Origin: Spirometra erinaceieuropaei
Lineage: Eukaryota; Platyhelminthes; Cestoda; Diphyllobothriidea; Diphyllobothriidae
Direction: 5' to 3'
NCBI GenBank assembly: GCA_902702965.1
Contig: CACRXP010000388.1
Span: forward strand, 85,580 to 149,579
DNA length: 64,000 nt
Shown here: one piece after another, positions 10,001 through 20,118 of the stretch
Position numbering within the stretch: the stretch's first letter is position 1
Layout: every line of letters starts with the position of its first letter
Notes under the pieces: model-generated
Database searches by the model: none
Told to the model about the DNA's origin: nothing
Seen by the model: the letters and a program-made list of their open reading frames with translations, nothing else
Made by a program: the position numbers and the translations under genes

Positions 10001-11838
10001 GTGAGCGAAGAGGTGAACTGTATGGCGAACTTACCTCGAAAGTTTTCGTAGGTAACGAGGACTTTGGCATCAGGAGAAAGAGCGAACTTTGAGATATTTT
10101 TTCGTTCAATTGATGCCACTTCTTTATTGTCATCTGTGTTTCGAACAGTAATACTACAAGGAAGCGAAATACGATACGTACAGATAGCGTTCACCGGAAT
10201 TGGAGAAAAAACGTATAAACGTCATATGCGACGTCTTAGCAAGTTATTACGGACACTGACGTAGGTGAGTGAGTGCGCAGAGTCTGGAGCTGCTAGAGGC
10301 CTGGATCTCTAATAAAGGCTCCGACACCACGAGTTACGCACGTACTACCAGGGCGAGTGTAGCCGATAGTAAATTGGCGATTGCGGACGGCTGCACATTT
10401 CACAGCGGACCCTTACTGTTTCTGACGATGGGCTCATCCAATTACTCAAACTCCATTTGCCTTGTAACAAGCATCCATTACCTGTTTTTTCTTCTAGTAC
10501 AGATCATTATTCATAGAACACAAGTTGCGCTAAGTTCATGAAACTTCCACAACATCACCAGAGTTTAGAACGAGGGGGAGATCCGCAACAAATACCGCAA
10601 CATGTGTACAATTCCGGAGAAAAAGGAGGACTCCAAATAAATGGGCACAGGGGCTCGAGTAGACGGGGTGTGACGACTTAACTGCGCTGGAATAACACAG
10701 TGGCTAGATCGGAGTCCAGCAGGCGTTAACAAGAATGCCCAGCTAACAACATCTGAGGTATGGCGGCAGGCCCAGGTACAGGCGGACGGCACGCCATTTT
10801 GGATTCTTTTTCTTGCATAAAATCCTGGCCGGTGTACGCTGTGTACCAAGGAGTGTGGTGGTACGCCTAGCTGCGGATTTTCGCTAGGCGAGCCACCGGC
10901 GCCCTCTCCCGCCTCCTATCTTTTTGACTCTGTCTTGACACCGGGCCCAGGTGGGAAGGAGAGAGTGCAGTAGATGCAGCGCGAGTCTACTAACGCTATA
11001 AAAGAAATCACGGAACATCACCCTGCTGTGGAGCAGACGGTGGACATCGTCGGTCGCGACGGTCGAACTGTCATATGCAGAGGTTTTAAGAGAAAAAGAG
11101 CGCAATCGACATGACAAACTGGCGGAACTCATTTAAACGAAGGAGAGTTTCGTATTTACTAGAGAACCCATGGGCAATACGTAACAACCTATTCCCACTA
11201 CCCACAGAGTTACAACGTTCCTACCCCGACAGCAAACGACATCGTATAGATAAACAGAAATAGTGATTTTCGCAATATCTACTCCTTGTAGGTATTGAAT
11301 ACCTTGTTTGTCTAATCTGACCGATTAGTGCTGCCCATCTTTCGTCACGCTGCAGCACCGCACGCTCCTAAGCGCCGTCATAACGAGACAAAGGCGTGCG
11401 ACTGCTTGCCTAATGTCATTGTTGATTTACATCTGCTTACGTAGTTAGATTAACTGACAATTATGCTTAGAAATGAATCAAACAGGACATAAAATGTTTC
11501 TTAATCTTAAACGATGTCTACTGCCGTTTAAAGCTCATAGCCATAAGCTACACTACATCACTTTACGGGAACAACATTAGTATACTAATTGGCAGGGGCA
11601 GCAATAAACACTCACCGTTCGCCATCACTGACTGCTAGTTTGCATCCATCAGGAGTAAAAGCCACTGCATTAACAGAGCAATCCGTTTCCCTTTAAATAG
11701 AAGTATTAAGTCCGACATACTTGTCCAAGATTTGCAAACCGTTAGACTTCTCAAAGGAGAATATACGAAGCCCGTCGCTACTATTTGCTAAAAAATATTA
11801 GCGAAGACGGCCATACTGATTAGTTTGTATGGAAGCAT
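652..11838 (-). CDS. EIF2A: Eukaryotic translation initiation factor 2A (eIF2A), multi-exon, 3' end outside window
   Basis: eIF2A is a cytoplasmic WD-repeat/beta-propeller protein that delivers initiator Met-tRNA to the 40S subunit on some mRNAs. Exons placed on the minus strand are 11838-11817 (ATG), 11787-11721, 11690-11616, 10153-9893, 9842-9760, 2798-2624, 1038 to about 926, and about 831 to 652. The N-terminus MLPYKLITNSSDGLRIF, the SYYGEQMLHF block, GPIHQVVW, TVFNIKCEQVF, the PDGEHLVTA block and PRLRVNNG all fall in the order and spacing of the family. Reading frame is kept across the junctions of the first five exons and from 2624 to 1038. About 70 residues between the 9760 and 2798 exons were not located, and the C-terminal third lies beyond the left edge. 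Introns range from 29 bases to several kilobases and the large ones are full of repeats. A pseudogene cannot be excluded, but no placed exon contains a stop. Confidence 0.85.
1550..1628 (+). repeat. SINE-A 3' end, partial
   Basis: The 3' portion of the tRNA-derived SINE seen complete at 25847-26025. It keeps the GGCTTATTAGCCAGAAA block and the TCTGCCGGTAATAACATAT end. The tRNA-like head is missing, so it is 5'-truncated. It lies in an EIF2A intron. Confidence 0.65.
2624..2798 (-). CDS. EIF2A: eIF2A exon with the SYYGEQ and GPIHQVVW blocks
   Basis: This 175-base exon starts after TTTAG and ends at a strong GTATGT donor. It encodes TSDTSYYGEQMLHFITT and then KGPIHQVVWKPSG, two of the most conserved stretches of eIF2A. 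A short insertion (RERPSDE) precedes FVVCQG. It leaves one base over, which joins two bases of the next exon at 1038 to make Ser in FVVCQGSIPSVVTVFN, the expected continuation. Confidence 0.88.
2799..4208. other. EIF2A intron, nothing recognised
   Basis: Intron sequence between placed eIF2A exons. No transposon protein match, SINE box or clear repeat could be seen here on either strand. The missing eIF2A exon or exons could lie anywhere between 2799 and 9757. Confidence 0.35.
4209..4560. repeat. Large palindrome (fold-back or MITE-like element)
   Basis: Two inverted arms of about 149 bases (4209-4357 and 4412-4560) enclose a loop of about 54 bases. The arms pair with roughly nine bases in ten identical: TTTTTAATTTCCTCAG on the outside pairs with CTGAGGAAATTAAAAA, and AATATTCATTAACTGCC pairs with GGCAGTTAATGAATATT inside. 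No coding capacity is evident. The shape fits a fold-back transposon or MITE, but no matching second copy was seen in this window. It sits inside an EIF2A intron, where its transcript would form a long hairpin. Confidence 0.85.
5345..5440 (-). repeat. SINE-B copy with internal deletion
   Basis: Reverse complement reads CCTCGTAGCT, then GTAGGTTCGAGTCCCACCGA and GAGTTTTTCACA, the same 3' block as the plus-strand copies at 6235 and 6522. GGTTCGAGTCCC is a pol III B box (5402-5413). The A box is cut short and joined directly to the B-box part, so this copy has lost about 40 bases of the tRNA-like head. Confidence 0.6.
5888..6068 (-). repeat. SINE-A, nearly full length
   Basis: Read on the minus strand it starts GCAACGGGCTCGTGGCC, has a tRNA-like A box TGGCCCAGTGG (about 6037-6050), a B box near 5992-6004 (GAGTTCGAGGC), then the family body and the TTTGTCGGTAATACC end. 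The same sequence recurs at 22966-23125 and 25847-26025. No clear target-site duplication flanks this copy. Confidence 0.8.
6112..6180 (+). repeat. SINE-A 3' end, partial
   Basis: A 5'-truncated plus-strand piece: CTGACGACGGCTAATAAGCC through CCTTGTCTTTGTCGGTAATA. It lies 45 bases from the opposite-strand copy at 5888-6068, so the two form an inverted pair. Confidence 0.7.
6235..6365 (+). repeat. SINE-B copy
   Basis: Contains a canonical pol III B box GGTTCGAGTCCC (6297-6308) followed by CACCGAGG and GAGTTTTTCACAATTAG, shared with the pieces at 5345-5440 and 6522-6655. The A-box part is degraded. The family body after the tRNA-like head ends in GAATTATTCAGATCTGCC. Confidence 0.65.
6522..6655 (+). 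repeat. SINE-B copy with good A box
   Basis: Head reads CCTCGTAGCTCAGGTGGTTG then GAGCGCTGGC, a tRNA-like A box and D-arm. The B-box region is mutated (GAATTAGAACTCC). It then follows the common body: CACCGAGGC, TTCCACAATTGGGTCAA. Together with the copy at 6235 it allows the family consensus to be inferred. Confidence 0.65.
7200..7400 (+). repeat. Zinc-finger retroelement 3' UTR fragment, degraded
   Basis: Plus-strand match to the 3' UTR of the element at 60.6-64 kb read on its own strand (minus, 61090-61260). Shared blocks include the TATAATAAATCTGA region followed by GCTTGAAG, and GCCAACTGACGGGGT near 7376-7390. It is 5'- and 3'-truncated. One frame of its opposite strand resembles eIF2A weakly; see rejected items. 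Confidence 0.55.
7602..8545. repeat. Inverted-repeat element with about 170-bp arms
   Basis: Sequence at about 7602-7780 returns in reverse complement at about 8345-8545: TTAACGGACATTCTGAAATG, then TTTTCGACTC, GTTGTAGTATTA, CTTCTTTCCG and CCGCCTGCAAAAACTA match with scattered differences. The 560-base middle is AT-rich and non-coding. Single arms of the same family occur at 21930-22200 (plus) and 25008-25190 (minus). A non-autonomous DNA transposon or two head-on copies of a short repeat both fit. Confidence 0.65.
8333..8370 (+). repeat. (ACT)n microsatellite
   Basis: Two runs of ACT triplets interrupted by AAATCAT, located at the inner border of the right arm of the inverted-repeat element. 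Confidence 0.9.
9760..10153 (-). CDS. EIF2A: eIF2A exons 4 and 5 with a 50-base intron
   Basis: Exon 4 (10153-9893) follows acceptor TTGTAG and reads ITVRNTDDNKEVASIERKNI and later PNLFTYDLESGKVLDS. Exon 5 (9842-9760) reads RPQWSSDSKLCLRMLQGQIH and ends at a GTGAGT donor. The intervening intron (9892-9843) is 50 bases, with GT..AG ends and phase 2 on both sides, restoring a Trp codon that is conserved at this place in eIF2A. The next exon is expected to start with two bases completing a Gly codon; I did not find it. Confidence 0.8.
10875..11072 (+). repeat. Zinc-finger retroelement, 3'-terminal fragment
   Basis: Reads TTGACTCTGTCTTGACACCG, then GGAGAGAGTGCAGTAGATGC and the terminal GTGGACATCGTCGGTCGCGA with GGTCGAACTGTC. 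These are the last 200 bases of the family whose best copy is at 60650-64000 on the opposite strand. The copy is extremely 5'-truncated and sits in EIF2A intron 3. Confidence 0.75.
11616..11838 (-). CDS. EIF2A: eIF2A exons 1-3 with two micro-introns
   Basis: Exon 1 is 11838-11817, exon 2 is 11787-11721 and exon 3 is 11690-11616. Introns of 29 bases (11816-11788) and 30 bases (11720-11691) separate them. Both introns begin GTATG and end AG, and the codon phases match (1, then 2). Joined, the exons give MLPYKLITNSSDGLRIF and continue to CSVNAVAFTPDGCKLAVSDG, the first propeller blade of eIF2A. I chose this ATG because it is the only one that splices in frame to SSDGLRIF and gives the short leader usual for the family. 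Confidence 0.8.
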
Positions 11839-12939
11839 TCTCCAGGAACGAAGACAACGTGCAAATGCAGAGGCGGTGAGCGTTATACTCACTCTCAGCG
11901 GCTAGTTTTCACCTTAGTAAAACCAAATGTAAAATACCTCTAACCGTTTACGTTTCGTCCAAGGACTTACAGTGTTCTTTATACATACATATCTTTATGT
12001 AAGAAATTGCGAATCCAAAGTCCAAGACTGACAGCAGGATATTGTCGGGATCAAATTAATACTTAAGAAAAGAGTTGTTGTCGACTCACTAGTTATGCCT
12101 GTACCTGTTGTAGTTTATCGGCTTCCTACATATTTAACGCACAAGTTCCTTTAAAATATGACTGGTTTACACAGACTGATAGAATTTTTGTTTGGTCATT
12201 CAAGCAACCTGTTTCGCTAATTAGTAAGCTCTGGACAGTTTCTATGGCAACAACCATAATCTGAACTATTCTACTTCCCACAAACGTCTTGCTTCCAAAT
12301 ACGTATTCTGGTGAATTCGGTCCGCGCGAAATGTTGTAATCGCCGAAATAACTAAGACAGCCCTCTTTTGAGGCAGCACTTCATACTAGATAGGGTGCTA
12401 AAAACCATCGTCATTATAAAAAGGAACTATTTCTTCTAAGTAAACCATAATTTCCTTGAGTAAAATAATATAGTGGGATAACTATAACTTGCTTAAGTTG
12501 GCCGACAAAATGCAAAACGATCAAGACTATGTGCTGAGTCGGATTATTGTGCTCCAGGTCAATTACGTACCTACCAACGAATGCTCCGCTGAGACCTGCC
12601 CAGTATATATGTGGCAATGACGGAAACAGCAGCACCTGGAAGGATGGATGTAAGTAATTTATGGCTATTGCTCTCGAAAAGAATGTAGTATTTAATATAA
12701 GGCATTTTTGATTTCCAGCAAAAAAATGGCATGTCTGGGCCTGTTTCAGACACCCAAAATTACAAACAAACACTGTAATAGGTGATTATTCCAGCAATAC
12801 TTTGAATCCTTTTTAAATGAGAATGAAAACGTCACCGTCCTGAAGACCTTCAGGACGGAACAAACAAAAGATTCAATGGATAATTTGAGTCAGCCCAGAG
12901 CACCAAATCGTGTTCGCCGAAATGTGGAAGAAGTGCAGC
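11839..12939. other. Upstream of EIF2A; nothing recognised
   Basis: This is the region 5' of the eIF2A start codon and should hold its promoter. It is AT-rich. No TATA-type or other motif stands out enough to call, and no coding or repeat match was seen on either strand. Confidence 0.4.
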
Positions 12940-13930
12940 TACTACTGGACAGAAACGCCCACCCAACATTTTTTCAGCGGAATTTCTCACCTACTGTGTG
13001 AGACAAACGGAAAGAAATCAAAGCCGAACTTAACAGGCAATCCACCTTGACCGAGAATAATCTAAGAATACTGAAAGAAGAAGTTGAAAATTCTCGGGGT
13101 CATTCCTCTGGAGACAGCCAATAACACCGTGTGTGGTGGACAGCCAGATCAATAGTAAAAGAGAGCTCTTATCTGCCGAGTTTTCGGGTGGAAATAAAGG
13201 TCAACACATCCACGCCCAGTTCGATCAAACAGTAGTAGATTCGAATTCAGACACGTCACTGGATAAGCCACATAAAATATCCAGCAACACTGATCCAAAA
13301 ATCGTTCAAGAATCTATCCGCATAAACCTCCGCTTTCCTTGTGCAAATTCTAGCAGCGTATTCTAGAAACTAAGTGAGCTAAATGTGTGGATATTAGAAA
13401 TGTATCCGGATGTCTATTCCAATATGGAAAACTGGTTAAAGGCTGAGTTTTTGGTTGCCATAATATGTTTTGATAGATACCCTATCTTCGTCGCGACCGA
13501 CCACATAAAACAGAAAGAGGACTAGAAGTCCATGTGAAGAGAGGCATCGTTTCATCAGAACATGCATTTTTTGTTCCCTTGACAACGATACAATGCAATC
13601 AGAACTGGAGATGCGTGGGACACCAAATCTGGATTTCCTGACCGTGTGCAGGACCTCCAATTAATAAAGGACTTGGTCTAAACACGAGACGCACTGGTCG
13701 CCGACGACTTCAACACACTGATGGCCAAAGGGGATAATTTATAGGCGGAAGTTCAATGTAAATCCTGTGGTTTCAGGCTACTGAGACTGACAACTAGTCG
13801 TTTACTCGTGCAGAATGCCACATTTCCAACCAGAATCAGAGAGGTTCCTAGGACAAAATGTTTGGACCGCATTCTCACAAAAGACCCAATTAATGCTGGA
13901 GAACATAAGTAAATTGTTTTTACTTAAGCC
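12940..13930 (+). pseudogene. Decayed LINE: ORF1 tail and endonuclease fragment
   Basis: Near 12960-13120 the frames give PTFFQRNFSP and a Leu/Lys-rich tail resembling the ORF1 terminus of the LINE at 29.6-37 kb (FFQADYSSAERLKRRELV). At about 13690-13880 they give a degraded endonuclease segment: VADDFNT for GDFN, then FPTRIREVPRTKCLDRILTK, the usual 'FPTR..CLDLVFTK' block. Stops and frameshifts are frequent. The order ORF1 tail then endonuclease suggests one old copy of a CR1/Jockey-like LINE. Confidence 0.5.
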
Positions 13931-14149
13931 CTTAGAGGTCCTATCATGGTGAGCAAAAAATAATTTTCATAAGAAATTTAGAAAAAAGAGACGAAAACTT
14001 ACAGTATTCAGTTCCTGCTTATAGAATAAGCAGTCTCATCTGAAAAATGGTCGGTGAGCAGTAAAAAAACTCCTTTTTAGAATAAAATAGAAATATAGCT
14101 GGATTACCTTTTAAGGAGAAAAAAACCATTGCCTAATAGAAAACAAGAA

Positions 14150-14440
14150 TGCGGGTCAGGCAGGTCTGGCCTACGCGTAATAGCGTATAACGGGTTCTAA
14201 ACGGATATCGTCAGGTTAGAAACACTCATGAAAGGGTGATTATGCGAGTCAGACAGGACTGGTCTGCATGTGGTTGTGTATAAGGGATTCTAGACGGACT
14301 TCGTCAAGCCAGATGAGGCTACATGCATTAAACTGACGATACGAGAGGAACCCAGAAGCGGTCGGTCCCAGTCCGCTTCGAGTCCAGCCGATGAGGGGGC
14401 ATTAAAAGCTAAGGCGGTCATCAAAGTGTGCAGTAAGATA
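14150..14440. repeat. Diverged relative of the 39-40 kb repeat block
   Basis: Contains two blocks like AGGACTGGTCTGCATGTGG and one AGGAACCCAGAAGCGGTCGG. The first recurs near 39150-39300 and the second is the start of the 162-bp unit repeated at 39330-40140. Only one unit-like segment is present here, so this may be a lone, older copy of the 3' UTR of the same LINE. Confidence 0.5.
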
Positions 14441-16539
14441 CGACTATGAGATCTCTTTGCTACCCGACCAAACTATTATGAGATGGTGGGTGCGAGGAAC
14501 TCCGCCGCGAGCGTCCGCAGACGGCTTGACGCCAAAATTAAGAGATGGCACCAAAAAACAGCGAAAACCATCGTTGCGGGAAAAAGTAATAATGGTGGGT
14601 TTAATGGCCAATTAACAAGGTGTTGCAAAGACATACGTGGAGGTTTCCACCCGATCTAAATTTAAATCCCAAGAGGACCCTTTTCAAAGTCAAGAAGCTG
14701 AGTGTTCGGGACTGAAACGACCAATAGTTATTTTATACTTTCAGGTGTAACTTGCTTCCGTAATTTTGATTTGAATGCCAATAACTCAGGTGGACTATTG
14801 TTTCAAAGGAAGGCATATTTACATGAAAAAAGAGGGAGAGTTTGGATGTAAAGCAAAGAGGCAACGGCATCACTATGAGTAGTTACGCGTGGCATGAGAG
14901 TGATCCCTCGGCGGGAGAGTGTCTGTGCGTGGAAGACCAGACTATGGTTAATGCAAAACAGGAAGCAAGAGCTAGCTTCGAGTCTTTTAATCTACAAAAA
15001 CTTGATGCTAACCAGGTGACATCTTTGAGTATATAAAGGGAGATACAAACGGGAGGAAACAAAGGTTGAAAAAGTATGCAGCAACAAAAACGTTTTTGCA
15101 GTTCGATGAGTATCATAAAAAGGGAACAAGATAAGCTCAGATGTCCGTTGATTGCGAAAAGGGTATGAAACAGGAACTATAGAGCTGGGCAGAGGATAAA
15201 CCCAAAGTGCGCCTTAGCTTCATCAAGTTAACAGATTCGGTCGTAAAGTTGCAAGAAGAAAACAATTAGGGCATTGTCGAAAGTAGCGGTAAGACAGAAT
15301 ATCTAGGTCGTTTTCGCATCTGTCCTCAACGACAAAACGGACTTTAACCAGACTGATTTTTCTATTGTAACAAACGACACAGCAATGAAAACTATCGATT
15401 TTACGAAATAAAATGTGAGGAAGGATCTTCTTACGCTTAAGGAATGACTAACCGACATCTGCCGGATTTTTGCGATGTCTATGCCACTTGCGGGCTTTGT
15501 GGGTAATTGTTGTCCCGCATATAACTCTCGGGCGAGAATGCAAAGGACCGTTTGGGTTTGCTTCCACAGCCAACCGTCCGGAGTTACAGACGATTTTCTT
15601 GTCACGCAAATCCGCGCTGACCTGCTGAGTGATAGCCTACGCCGCATGTTACTCGAGTAGCTGGACCTTTCTTTCGGTGCTCTTCTGGTCTTTGCACAGT
15701 GGTAATAAGGCCATTATGGTTCGTCGGTCGCTATGTCTTGCTATTTAAAATCGCCTCTCTGGCAACGGCAGGCCCGATCTGTAGTGATACGACGTTCCGA
15801 AGCTTCACGCAACCGCTGCGAATCGGCTAGGCCAACATCGCTGAACATTTGAGTGTATCCTATTTGGTTCCTATTGTTACAAGATGTTCAGCATCTTCTG
15901 CTCCCATTCTTGACGTTACGGCTGCAAACAGAGGGGAAGCATTTCATGGTGATATATGGGTGGCCTGTTCTTTTCTAAACCCCGTGGATTTCTCCCGCAA
16001 CTTGCTTCAAATGGCCAAGTTTTCCTCACAGATATTCTCGTATAGTGTCTGCAAATAAGACGCCTTTTCCTCTTTCACCACCTACATCAACGCACCGTTC
16101 CATCTCGGCGCAATGCTATTTCACTACTTCTTTTACGTCGGTCCTGATATTCAGTGATAAGGAGAATAATGTCGCCAAGAGGTGCAACTATAAACCTTTT
16201 TATTGTATTCTATGTGGAATTGATATCCAGATAGCAAGCCATCTAACATCTAAGACGACCAAGGTTCCCATTTATTTCCCCATGCCCTTAGCCAGCAGCT
16301 AGTTTGTGACTCAGTCAGCTCCAACCTTCCCCATCTTTCCGACCTAGTACGCTTGTCCCGGACTCCCTCAATTTCTTCTCTCAGTAGGCGACTGCCGTCC
16401 GCAACTTCATCCGTCGGAACTCAGCTGCTTTCGAGAGGGATGGTAAATAGTTAGGATAAACGAATGTACGACGGTTTATAATCGATGCGAATTCGCCTCA
16501 CCAAATTTATTTGTTTCCTTGCCGAATATCCATTCCTTT
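14441..16539. other. Nothing recognised; possibly upstream part of a decayed LTR element
   Basis: No protein family could be assigned on either strand. Because a Ty3/gypsy reverse transcriptase relic starts just downstream on the plus strand, gag and protease remains may lie here, but I cannot point to a motif. The open frames of 60-115 codons are short and uninformative. Confidence 0.3.
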
Positions 16540-17210
16540 TCAGAAAAAGCTGGAGTAGGTCACTTAGGACATACCGGACAAGCACGTCATCCGTCCATCC
16601 CCGTCCTAGGCCTCTCCAAATGTTCTTGTTATGAATAAAAATGGGCCATCTGACTATGCGCTGACTACCGGAAGACAAATTTGACGGCCGTCAAAGATTT
16701 GCTCCCCCCAAATGCGCTTCTAAGTGCTGCTTGCTTCTCCGCGCTTGACCTACAGTCCGGCTACTGACAGGTAAAAATGGCTTTTACCGTGCAGAATTAA
16801 GGCGACATTTTGACCCTTTCCATGTCGTACAAACCCGAAACGATGTTTTTGGGCTGAAAAATGCGCCCACGATCTTCCATCGTCTAGTAGACTCGGTTTC
16901 GACTCTTTCGAACAGAACGTGGGAGGGCATTACAGGTCACCGTATATCTGACGGGATAGAAGTTTGATCGTGGGGACTTTTGAATGTAGGAATTCTTTTG
17001 GCATCTTCGTTATCTCGAGCGTCTTGAGGGGCTTTGTGGTTTGCTAAAACATTCACTTTGACAATGTCTTGATCGTGCGTGACTTTAAATAAGAAACCGA
17101 GAAGATTATGAAGTCTTCTGATCCTGGGGGATCGAAGGCCACAACAATTGGACAAGATCTGGTAAGGCGTCTCTGAATGCCTTCTAAATTCCTTCGGCCA
17201 TCTGAGGGCA
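16540..17210 (+). pseudogene. Ty3/gypsy reverse transcriptase relic
   Basis: Translation across frames gives DKHVIRPSPS, ASPNVLVMNKNG, CADYRKTNLTAVKD, then CFSALDLQSGY and FGLKNAPTIFHRLVDSV. These are the ordered blocks of a chromovirus-like or Ty3/gypsy RT ('IRPS.SPWASP..LV.KKDG', 'CVDYRKLN', 'FS.LDL.SGY', 'FGL.NAP.TFQR'). The catalytic YxDD region is unrecognisable and several stops and frameshifts intervene. No LTRs were found. Polymerase of a long-dead element. Confidence 0.6.
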
Positions 17211-17699
17211 TTGTGCCAAAGGAAAGTAAGAATTAGTATAGAAGACGTAGAACGTACATTTTATAAAGTTGTGTCTTTGTCACACTTAATGTGAAATCTC
17301 TGCACACGGATCCGTATAAGCGAGTGGATCTCGAGGATATTCGTCTGATGTGAGGGAATTAGTCGAGAGTAGTCTTACAGCCCCGACTTAAGTCCTTTGT
17401 TGATGGTACCTCTGTTATTTAGCGATCACTGAAGATTACGCGATGAAGTTCTTAAGGATCAAAGGATCAAGAGGTAGCATTTCTTCGGTCAGAATGTCAT
17501 TTGCATTAAATACTCCATTCGTTAAGTTTCTCTAGGACTGGTTTGAATTGTTCAGTACATAATGACCACTGTATGCTGTTTATAGGCATATGCGAGTTTA
17601 AGGTCATCTGCATACAAAAACGCTTTACCTGAGAAGGATACAAACGATAAGTCGCCCATTACGCGCAGAAGAAGTTAAAGGGCCGCAAATCAGAGCTAT

Positions 17700-18760
17700 T
17701 CAGTGGATGCCATTTTCTAAGGCTTGAAGACGGCACTTGATAGGGTGCCTTATCTGCGCCTCTTAAAAGGCGCTCGTCTGCGTGGGGTCAAGCGCAGCAT
17801 TGTAAATGAGCCAAGTGTTTTCTATCATCCAGGCTGCAAAGAGTAATTACTGGCATCGCAAAATCGGGATGGACACCAGAGGAAAGCGGTGTCCTGCAAG
17901 GTTCTGCGACAGGTCGTCTTATCGCCCTATTCATTATTGTGAAAGACTATATAAGAAATATTTTGCTGATGACACGAAAACTATCAGAAACGTTGGTAAC
18001 TTAGCTGCCCAATGGACTGAGTGGCTTCTTAAGTTTAGTGTATCCAAATATGCAGTTCTTCGTTTGAAGGTTGGTCGGACACGTTTCCCTAAGCAGCGAA
18101 AGTACATAGATACGATTCTACCGAAAGACTTGGTCTCGCTCAAAGATGTGCTCATCTGGGCGACTTCAAACTTGCTGTCTTCCAAACACTGTAAAAGAGC
18201 GGTCCAAAAGGCAACGTGAATCATGCACTGGGCTAGGCGTGCCTTTATTATCTACTCCCGAGCTCTTCGCGCGGATCTATGATACGAAAGTAAGACTAGA
18301 ATTGAACAAGGAATGTCAGTACAGATTTCATGTATGAAGAAGCAGACTAATTCCATCGGGTAGGTGCAACAATGGGCTACACAATTCGCGAACGGTCTAA
18401 GAATTCTGCCGTATCCAGAAGGACTTATCAAAGTCCTATGCTATGACATTTGAGATGTAGTCGACTTTGGACATTCCACGCCACCCGCGGACACGACTGC
18501 TCGCCTAAACCTGAAGACTTTTTTGAGGTGGCAAACACGAGCCACCTGCGCGGCCATCCGTGCATAGTCACCCCAAAATGCACCCGCTCAGAACGACGAA
18601 AGTTTGTTCACAGCCGAATGGCGGTTCGATTGCAAAACTCACTCCCAGACGAATGTGTGAATTCTGGCATCAGGACTGAATTCAGAATGCAATTGGACTG
18701 TCTAGTTTTCGATCAAATACGTCTCTTGCTAGCAGAATTCTCTATGACCAGCTGCAAGTA
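17700..18760 (+). pseudogene. Decayed CR1/Jockey-like LINE reverse transcriptase
   Basis: Frames give TALDRVPYLRLLKGARLRG (for KAFDSVPH), SGVLQGSATG, ADDTKTIRN (for FADDIKLW), WTEWLLKFSVSKYAVLRLK, then EDFFEVANTSHLRGHP and the C-terminal block ending RMQLD. These parallel the 3' half of ORF2 of the intact copies at 31.2 and 56.8 kb. Many stops and indels place it in an old layer of insertions. Confidence 0.7.
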
Positions 18761-19189
18761 CTGAGAAAAATGTCCTCTGCACATTTTAGACGACCGCATT
18801 TTGTGCAAGCCGTGTAGTATTCCATTTATAATTGCAACGACACAGAAAAAAGGCTATTAAAATCTCCGCTCGTAAGCCTCCAGTTTGTACACACAGTATG
18901 TAGCTTAACTCATGTGACATGACGGCGGAAATTGAGACAACTAACTTCGGATAACTAAGATGATGTGCACCTTGTTTATTCGCCTTGCCTACTCCACAAA
19001 AGGTCCATTTTGCATGCAGAATACTTTTATAAATAATTTTATCAGCCGATGTGTTTATGAATACAAGCGGAAAGTGACGTCAGCTCGTACTCGATCAGTT
19101 TACCATGTTAATATCCATCCTAAGCGAAGTTTCCATACAAGCATGCGTTCCTCTATGTGAAGAAAGTGATCGAAAGGCGAGACAGTTAA

Positions 19190-20118
19190 CAAACGGAACT
19201 TGCCACAGTTAAAAATTACTTTTTTCTCAGGTAGGTCAGATGAAGTTTATCCGTTTTGGCCTTTCTAATTGTCTTTCTTCTGAGAGGAAATTTGAAGTAC
19301 ACAGTCCTTGTCAACAAGGAACTGAAAGTCCTCCAGTGGTCATCTGCTCCACCATACAGTTATGTTTCGCATGCTACCTCTTACACTTCTCTCCTCGTGA
19401 ATGGATAGGCCTCCTTTCAAACGTTTCTCTTCCACTTTTCAGGCAAATTTGACTTGGAAAACAGTGAGTCCTCATAATGCAGCGTAATGTGGTCGCCTGA
19501 CTCTAATGGCAGTCAGCCCTGCAGATCCACCACACCTTCCTCCCCTCGGGAAAGAATAAAGCAAAGGCAGTTCGACTGTTCTCCTTCCTTAGCTCACGTT
19601 CCAAAGGTAATGCTCTGGCAGAGAAGATTTTCCGATGCCCATTGTAGTAGCTCGTAATTAAATCCGTATGTCAGCCCCTGAGCAGTACATGCTGCCAATC
19701 AGTACCAGGAGTAATAAAATTCCCGAAAGATGAGGATGTCTTTCTTTTAATTGGCTTTGCACTGTTGAGTAACGAGAATGAAATCTTGGTCAGAAGTCGG
19801 GTAAAGAGAACGGTACACCACCGAAAGCGACAGTGCTCGGACATTCTTAGTAGATATGGTGATGCTTAACAGTTTCATATTTCGTACCGGACTATGTACC
19901 TCAGCCATTGCGGTCGCTTTGCAAGGGATATGGATTATGACACTCTCCTAGATTGTTAATAGCCCCTAAGTGGTATTTCTGAATCTGCAAAATCCTCAGA
20001 AAGACAGGTTATGTGAAATCCACAATGTCTAGGTTAATTCTAACAACTAAGTCTCTTAGTTCATCCAGTTTGTTGAACCGGCTCTGTACATTTGTGGAAA
20101 TGAACTTCAATGACCGTT
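19190..20118 (-). pseudogene. Decayed LINE endonuclease domain
   Basis: On the minus strand the region starts LKFISTNVQSRFNKLDELRD (the APE endonuclease start, like LKFFYTNAQSLFSKLDEL at 34.1 kb). It continues with NFITPGTDWQHVL (for GDFNAPGT.W), LPLESGDHITLHYEDSLFS (for the SDH block) and RKTIRKAKTDKLHLTYLRK. The order of blocks is right, with stops and frameshifts between. It does not belong to the RT piece at 20.9-21.8 kb, which lies on the wrong side of it. Confidence 0.6.
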
